From Proteobacteria bacterium UBA652 (GTDB taxonomy: Bacteria; Pseudomonadota; Gammaproteobacteria; Nitrosococcales; Methylophagaceae), in assembly GCA_002299915.1 (NCBI GenBank), contig DBOG01000031.1, positions 5,638 through 14,433 on the forward strand: DNA of 8,796 nucleotides, read 5' to 3'. Shown here piece by piece: positions 6,207-8,796 of this stretch; the first letter of the stretch is position 1, and the number at the start of each line of letters is the position of its first letter. Both the position numbers and the translations under genes were made by a program. The notes below the pieces were generated by a model. That model made no database searches. It had not been told where the DNA came from and was given only the letters and a program-made list of their open reading frames with translations.

Positions 6207-7279
6207 GTTTGGCAGAAAGTGTTCCCCATAAATTACAATCACGGATTGATAATATTATTGAGAATGTGGCACCGACGCCGTGGTTGAATGATGATCAGAA
6301 AGCAGATTATGAAGCTAAAATAACAGCCCTGCTGAAAGAAAAAAACGCCGTATTGATTGCCCATTATTATGTCGAAGATGAGTTGCAGGCGTTGGCAGAA
6401 TCAACAGGTGGCTATGTTTCCGACTCTTTAGATATGGCAAACTTTGGCGCGAAACATGAAGCACAAACGCTGGTGGTGTGTGGGGTGCGATTTATGGGGG
6501 AAACATCAAAGATCCTAAGCCCAGAGAAAACGGTATTGATGCCAACGCTGGATGCGGAGTGCTCGTTGGATTTAGGATGCCCGATTGATGAGTTTAGCCA
6601 ATTTTGTGATCAATACCCTGACCATGTGGTGGTGGTGTATGCCAATACCAGTGTGGAAGTGAAAGCACGGGCGGATTGGATTGTGACTTCAAGCAATGCG
6701 GTGCAAATTATCAACCATCTGATTGCCGAGGGTAAAAAAATCATCTGGGGACCCGATAAGCATTTGGGCCAATATATCAATAATAAAACCGGTGCCGATA
6801 TGATTCTCTGGCAGGGAAATTGTGTGGTGCATGATGAATTTAAGCTCTATGAGCTTGAAGCCTTAATGGATGAGTATCCCGATGCCATGGTGTTAGTGCA
6901 TCCTGAATCGCCAGAAGCCGTGATTGCCAAAGCGGACTTTGTCGGTTCTACCAAACAGATTATTGCTGCTGGCTCGGCATCGGATGCGCAGACATTAATT
7001 ATCGCCACCGATCATGGCCTATTTTATAAAATGAGCCAGCAAGTACCCAATAAACGTCTTATCCCCGCACCCACGGGTGGTAAAAGCGCGACCTGCAAAA
7101 GCTGCGCGCATTGCCCTTGGATGGCGATGAATACTTTGGTCAACCTCTATGAAACGCTACGAGATGGCACAAATGCGATTGAAGTCGATGAAGCCACGCG
7201 TCAGAAAGCGTTGATACCCTTAAATAGGATGTTGGATTTCTCGTATCAGCAGGGGATTTTAACGGCTGGGGATGCGTAA
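6203..7279 (+). CDS. nadA: Quinolinate synthase A
   Basis: NadA condenses iminoaspartate (made by NadB from L-aspartate) with dihydroxyacetone phosphate to form quinolinate, the first ring compound of de novo NAD synthesis, in the cytoplasm. The protein is 358 aa and E. coli-like. The three [4Fe-4S] cysteines are present: C120 in AECSLDLGC, C207 in GNCVVHDEF, and C304 as the last Cys of CKSCAHC (298-304). These sit exactly seven residues beyond E. coli C113, C200 and C297. Other marks are IAHYYVEDELQALAE near the N-terminus and PTGGKSATCKSC. The start overlaps the Nudix stop as ATGA, so translation is probably coupled. No nadB is visible here. It is the last gene of the operon, and no standard terminator follows; a MITE-like repeat starts 5 nt after the stop. 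Confidence 0.97.
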   Translation: MSLAESVPHKLQSRIDNIIENVAPTPWLNDDQKADYEAKITALLKEKNAVLIAHYYVEDELQALAESTGGYVSDSLDMANFGAKHEAQTLVVCGVRFMGETSKILSPEKTVLMPTLDAECSLDLGCPIDEFSQFCDQYPDHVVVVYANTSVEVKARADWIVTSSNAVQIINHLIAEGKKIIWGPDKHLGQYINNKTGADMILWQGNCVVHDEFKLYELEALMDEYPDAMVLVHPESPEAVIAKADFVGSTKQIIAAGSASDAQTLIIATDHGLFYKMSQQVPNKRLIPAPTGGKSATCKSCAHCPWMAMNTLVNLYETLRDGTNAIEVDEATRQKALIPLNRMLDFSYQQGILTAGDA

Positions 7280-7284
7280 ATAGT

Positions 7285-7430
7285 CGCTGCCGATGGGCGT
7301 TCATTTCTTTTGATTGCACAAAAGAAACGAACCAAAGAAAAGTGCACCCGACATTATCGCTATTTCCAGGCGCGATGAAAACGGGGTCTAAACCCAGCCA
7401 TCTAAAAGACATGAACGCCGAGTGGCAGCG
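7285..7430. mobile_element. MITE-like non-autonomous element with terminal inverted repeats
   Basis: The ends are 20-bp imperfect inverted repeats. 7285-7304 begins CGCTGCC and ends GGCGTTCAT; 7411-7430 begins ATGAACGCC and ends GGCAGCG. They match at 17 of 20 positions. Inside is a perfect 9-bp hairpin, TTTCTTTTG (7304-7312) with CAAAAGAAA (7319-7327), then AAAGAAA again at 7334-7340 and a small GGGT/ACCC stem (7384-7395). No transposase is encoded. I see no clear target-site duplication. The central stretch resembles dispersed intergenic repeats I recall from other proteobacterial genomes. It lies between the convergent nadA and secreted-protein genes. Confidence 0.6.
7304..7327. repeat. 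Perfect 9-bp hairpin inside the MITE-like element
   Basis: TTTCTTTTG and CAAAAGAAA pair exactly around the loop ATTGCA. It starts 25 nt after the nadA stop. There is no T-run after it on the plus strand, so it may weaken or stabilise the nadA transcript end but is not a standard terminator. Confidence 0.6.
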
Positions 7431-7450
7431 GTTAATCTAAACTGAATATC

Positions 7451-7482
7451 GGATGGTGCCGCGCTTATGCAACCTACGGTAC
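7451..7482. repeat. Possible worn copy of a dispersed intergenic repeat
   Basis: The sequence GGATGGTGC followed by a GC-rich core and GCAACCTACGG resembles dispersed palindromic repeats of the type GATGGTGCG...CGCAACCTACG that I recall from gammaproteobacterial genomes. Here one arm of the palindrome looks shortened. Without a genome-wide comparison this remains a resemblance. Confidence 0.3.
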
Positions 7483-7509
7483 TGTTTAAGAGCCATGAAG
7501 TATTAAAAA

Positions 7510-8382
7510 TTACTGTTCATCAATAATAATAAAATTCTGATCTGCTTCGCTCCATTCTACGGTAACTGATTTACCTGGTGCAGGGAAATCTTCTAATTGA
7601 TATGTGCCAGATAATCCCGCTATAAAATCCTCATCTAAACCTGCCACTTCAAATGTAACATCTGCCACCTGATTATCATCGATAAATGTTTTCATCTGGT
7701 GGCTGCCTTTGCCTAAAGCTGTCCAATTGACCACCATGCCATAGCCATTATTTTCATCGCCACATCGGTCGATGGTGTCAGTGCGTGAGGTGCCATAGGA
7801 AATAGCTATGCGTGGTTTATCATCAAATTGAATTTCCACTTTCTTAGCATCACATGCCCAGCCTCGGATTAAGCCTACACCGCTTTGGATAGAGCCAGCT
7901 TGTGGAGTTTCTGGGATAAAACCTGTATTTTCCGCTGTAACCGTTAGATTAAAGGACCCTATTAGGCTAGAATCAAGATCTTGAGGAGTATAATGGTCAT
8001 TATAAATATAAATTTTGTGCTTTCCGACCTTGAGTCTACCTATAAAAACCTCAAACATTTTTTGCCTAAGTGCAAGGCAGTCACTATTTCCCTCCTGAGA
8101 CGATGATATATCCGTTTTTGAATGTATATATACACCTGTATATGTAGTCGGAACACCATTATCATCAGGACGTGTTTGATATCGTATCGTTTCTAATTCT
8201 GAAAAAAAACAAAGTCGCTTATTAATTACTTGTAATCGAATCACATCTGTCGTTGACACTGGAGACGAAGGGTGTGTAATGATATGAGTATCAGTTTCTA
8301 TTACTACTGCCCAAGAAACTGAAGGAGCCATCAAGATGAGTGCGAAAAGCGTTTTTCTTACCTGAGTTTGTATTAGTTTCAT
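7510..8382 (-). CDS. Secreted protein of unknown function, partner of the upstream metalloprotease
   Basis: The protein is 290 aa. A Sec signal peptide is clear: basic start, hydrophobic 11-20, SWA at 23-25, cleavage likely after A25. The mature protein seems to have two parts. Residues 26-150 form a beta-rich domain with C58 and C102. Residues 160-290 contain GVGLIRGWACDAKKVEIQFD, YGTSRTDT, CGDENNGYG, a WTALGKGSHQMKTF strand and FPAPGKSVTVEW, with C177 and C207. I recall this IRGW...CGDxNNGxG pattern from secreted proteins of gammaproteobacteria, often repeated, but know no function. The cysteine pairs probably form disulfides. GGAG (plus-strand 8389-8392) precedes the ATG at 8382 and lies inside the end of the protease gene. 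Only 2 nt separate the two genes, so they are cotranscribed and probably coupled. Possible roles are a protease partner, inhibitor or surface-binding module. Confidence 0.85.
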   Translation of the reverse strand: MKLIQTQVRKTLFALILMAPSVSWAVVIETDTHIITHPSSPVSTTDVIRLQVINKRLCFFSELETIRYQTRPDDNGVPTTYTGVYIHSKTDISSSQEGNSDCLALRQKMFEVFIGRLKVGKHKIYIYNDHYTPQDLDSSLIGSFNLTVTAENTGFIPETPQAGSIQSGVGLIRGWACDAKKVEIQFDDKPRIAISYGTSRTDTIDRCGDENNGYGMVVNWTALGKGSHQMKTFIDDNQVADVTFEVAGLDEDFIAGLSGTYQLEDFPAPGKSVTVEWSEADQNFIIIDEQ

Positions 8383-8384
8383 TT

Positions 8385-8796
8385 TTATCTCCGATTAGCT
8401 AACCAATTAAACCCACGCACAATATTATCCTCAACATGGTGGTGATGATCAAACTTCCTCGGCACACCAAACCAACTATAAAATACAGTACGATATTGGA
8501 CGTCATCCGCATAAAAAGGCAACCTTACATGGCAATCATTGCCTGCTCCATTGGTTGACCATGAACAAATAGGAGAGAAAGCTTCCATTATGGTTTGTGG
8601 TTTTTCCAGCGATGATGGCGCCGTTCCTGTAGCGTTACTAGAATTAACTCCAAATGTTTTTACACCATCTTCATGAATCATCCCTAAAGCGTGTCCCGCT
8701 TCATGATGGAAGGTTAAATTAGATAATGCATAATCATCTCGAACGGTAATAAATTGTCCGCATTTAGTAATGCCGTTATAACAATAACCACCATGC
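8385..8796 (-). CDS. Metzincin-type zinc metalloprotease, N-terminus beyond the window
   Basis: The reading frame is open from the TAA at 8385-8387 to the window edge, giving 136 visible residues. An ATG at 8681 lies inside the active site and is not the start. The zinc motif HEAGHALGMIH (HExxHxxGxxH) is encoded at 8673-8705 with three His ligands and the catalytic Glu. A Met-turn candidate, TIMEAF, has its Met at 8586-8588, 29 residues past the third His. The later PFYADDVQYRTVFYSW resembles the DD...Y helix of matrixins. The residue after the third His is Glu, as in astacins, so the exact family is open. Cysteines in CYNGITKC and CSWSTNGAGNDC suggest disulfides and an exported enzyme. It ends with a ~30-residue tail containing DHHHH. 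The secreted-protein gene starts 2 nt downstream. Confidence 0.88.
   Translation of the reverse strand, partial: HGGYCYNGITKCGQFITVRDDYALSNLTFHHEAGHALGMIHEDGVKTFGVNSSNATGTAPSSLEKPQTIMEAFSPICSWSTNGAGNDCHVRLPFYADDVQYRTVFYSWFGVPRKFDHHHHVEDNIVRGFNWLANRR

Noticed and set aside
7304..7327. Hairpin after nadA as a Rho-independent terminator
   Set aside because: The stem is A/T-rich and followed by CGAACC rather than a T-run.
7140..7412. Minus-strand open frame of 90 codons over the end of nadA and the repeat
   Set aside because: It overlaps nadA for most of its useful length and its remainder is the translated MITE-like repeat (CTFLWFVSFVQSKEMNA), a product often seen when dispersed repeats are read as protein.
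8385..8681. The ATG at 8681 as the start of a 98-aa protein
   Set aside because: This Met is the one inside HEAGHALGMIH, and the frame is open and in-family upstream to the window edge.
1..8796. CRISPR array, tRNA, rRNA or known riboswitch
   Set aside because: No regularly spaced repeats, cloverleaf pattern or conserved RNA core was seen on either strand by reading.

Overview
The window reads as ordinary chromosome from a proteobacterium, most likely a gammaproteobacterium (a betaproteobacterium is not excluded), with moderate GC by eye. The pointers are an Orn whose catalytic residues fall at E. coli numbering, a Pseudomonas-type bacterial AspRS, a Ste24-like M48 protease divergent from orn, an FmdB / DUF502 / aspS gene order, and a NadA of E. 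coli type.

Layout. Positions 1-141 hold only a scrap of open frame carrying two 21-bp repeats. orn (676-119, minus) and an M48 membrane protease (746-1990, plus) are divergent across a 69-bp gap. A 228-bp AT-rich gap with two small hairpins follows, then a small membrane-anchored protein of unknown function on the minus strand (2647-2219). From about 2740 to 7279 there is one compact plus-strand block: fmdB-like zinc ribbon, DUF502 membrane protein, aspS, a CHCC zinc-finger protein, a MutT-like Nudix hydrolase and nadA. Its gaps are 30, 32 and 17 nt, followed by overlaps of 14 and 4 nt, so it is probably a single operon. A 14-bp perfect palindrome and a TATAAT box lie in front of it.

Between nadA and the next gene lies a 146-bp MITE-like element (7285-7430) with 20-bp imperfect terminal inverted repeats, followed by what looks like a worn copy of another dispersed intergenic repeat. 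The right end is an accessory-looking minus-strand pair. A metzincin-type zinc metalloprotease runs off the window edge. Its zinc motif HEAGHALGMIH lies upstream of the first ATG after the edge, so it shows only when the frame is read to the end of the window. Two bases after its stop begins a secreted two-part protein with a signal peptide.

How the genes fit together. Orn clears short RNA oligonucleotides, AspRS charges tRNA, MutT-like proteins clean nucleotide pools and NadA makes quinolinate, so the left and centre are housekeeping. AspRS carries H30 and G81, matching the residues tied to non-discriminating AspRS in Pseudomonas, which predicts a GatCAB route to Asn-tRNA. The least described part is the protease plus secreted-partner pair at the right edge.
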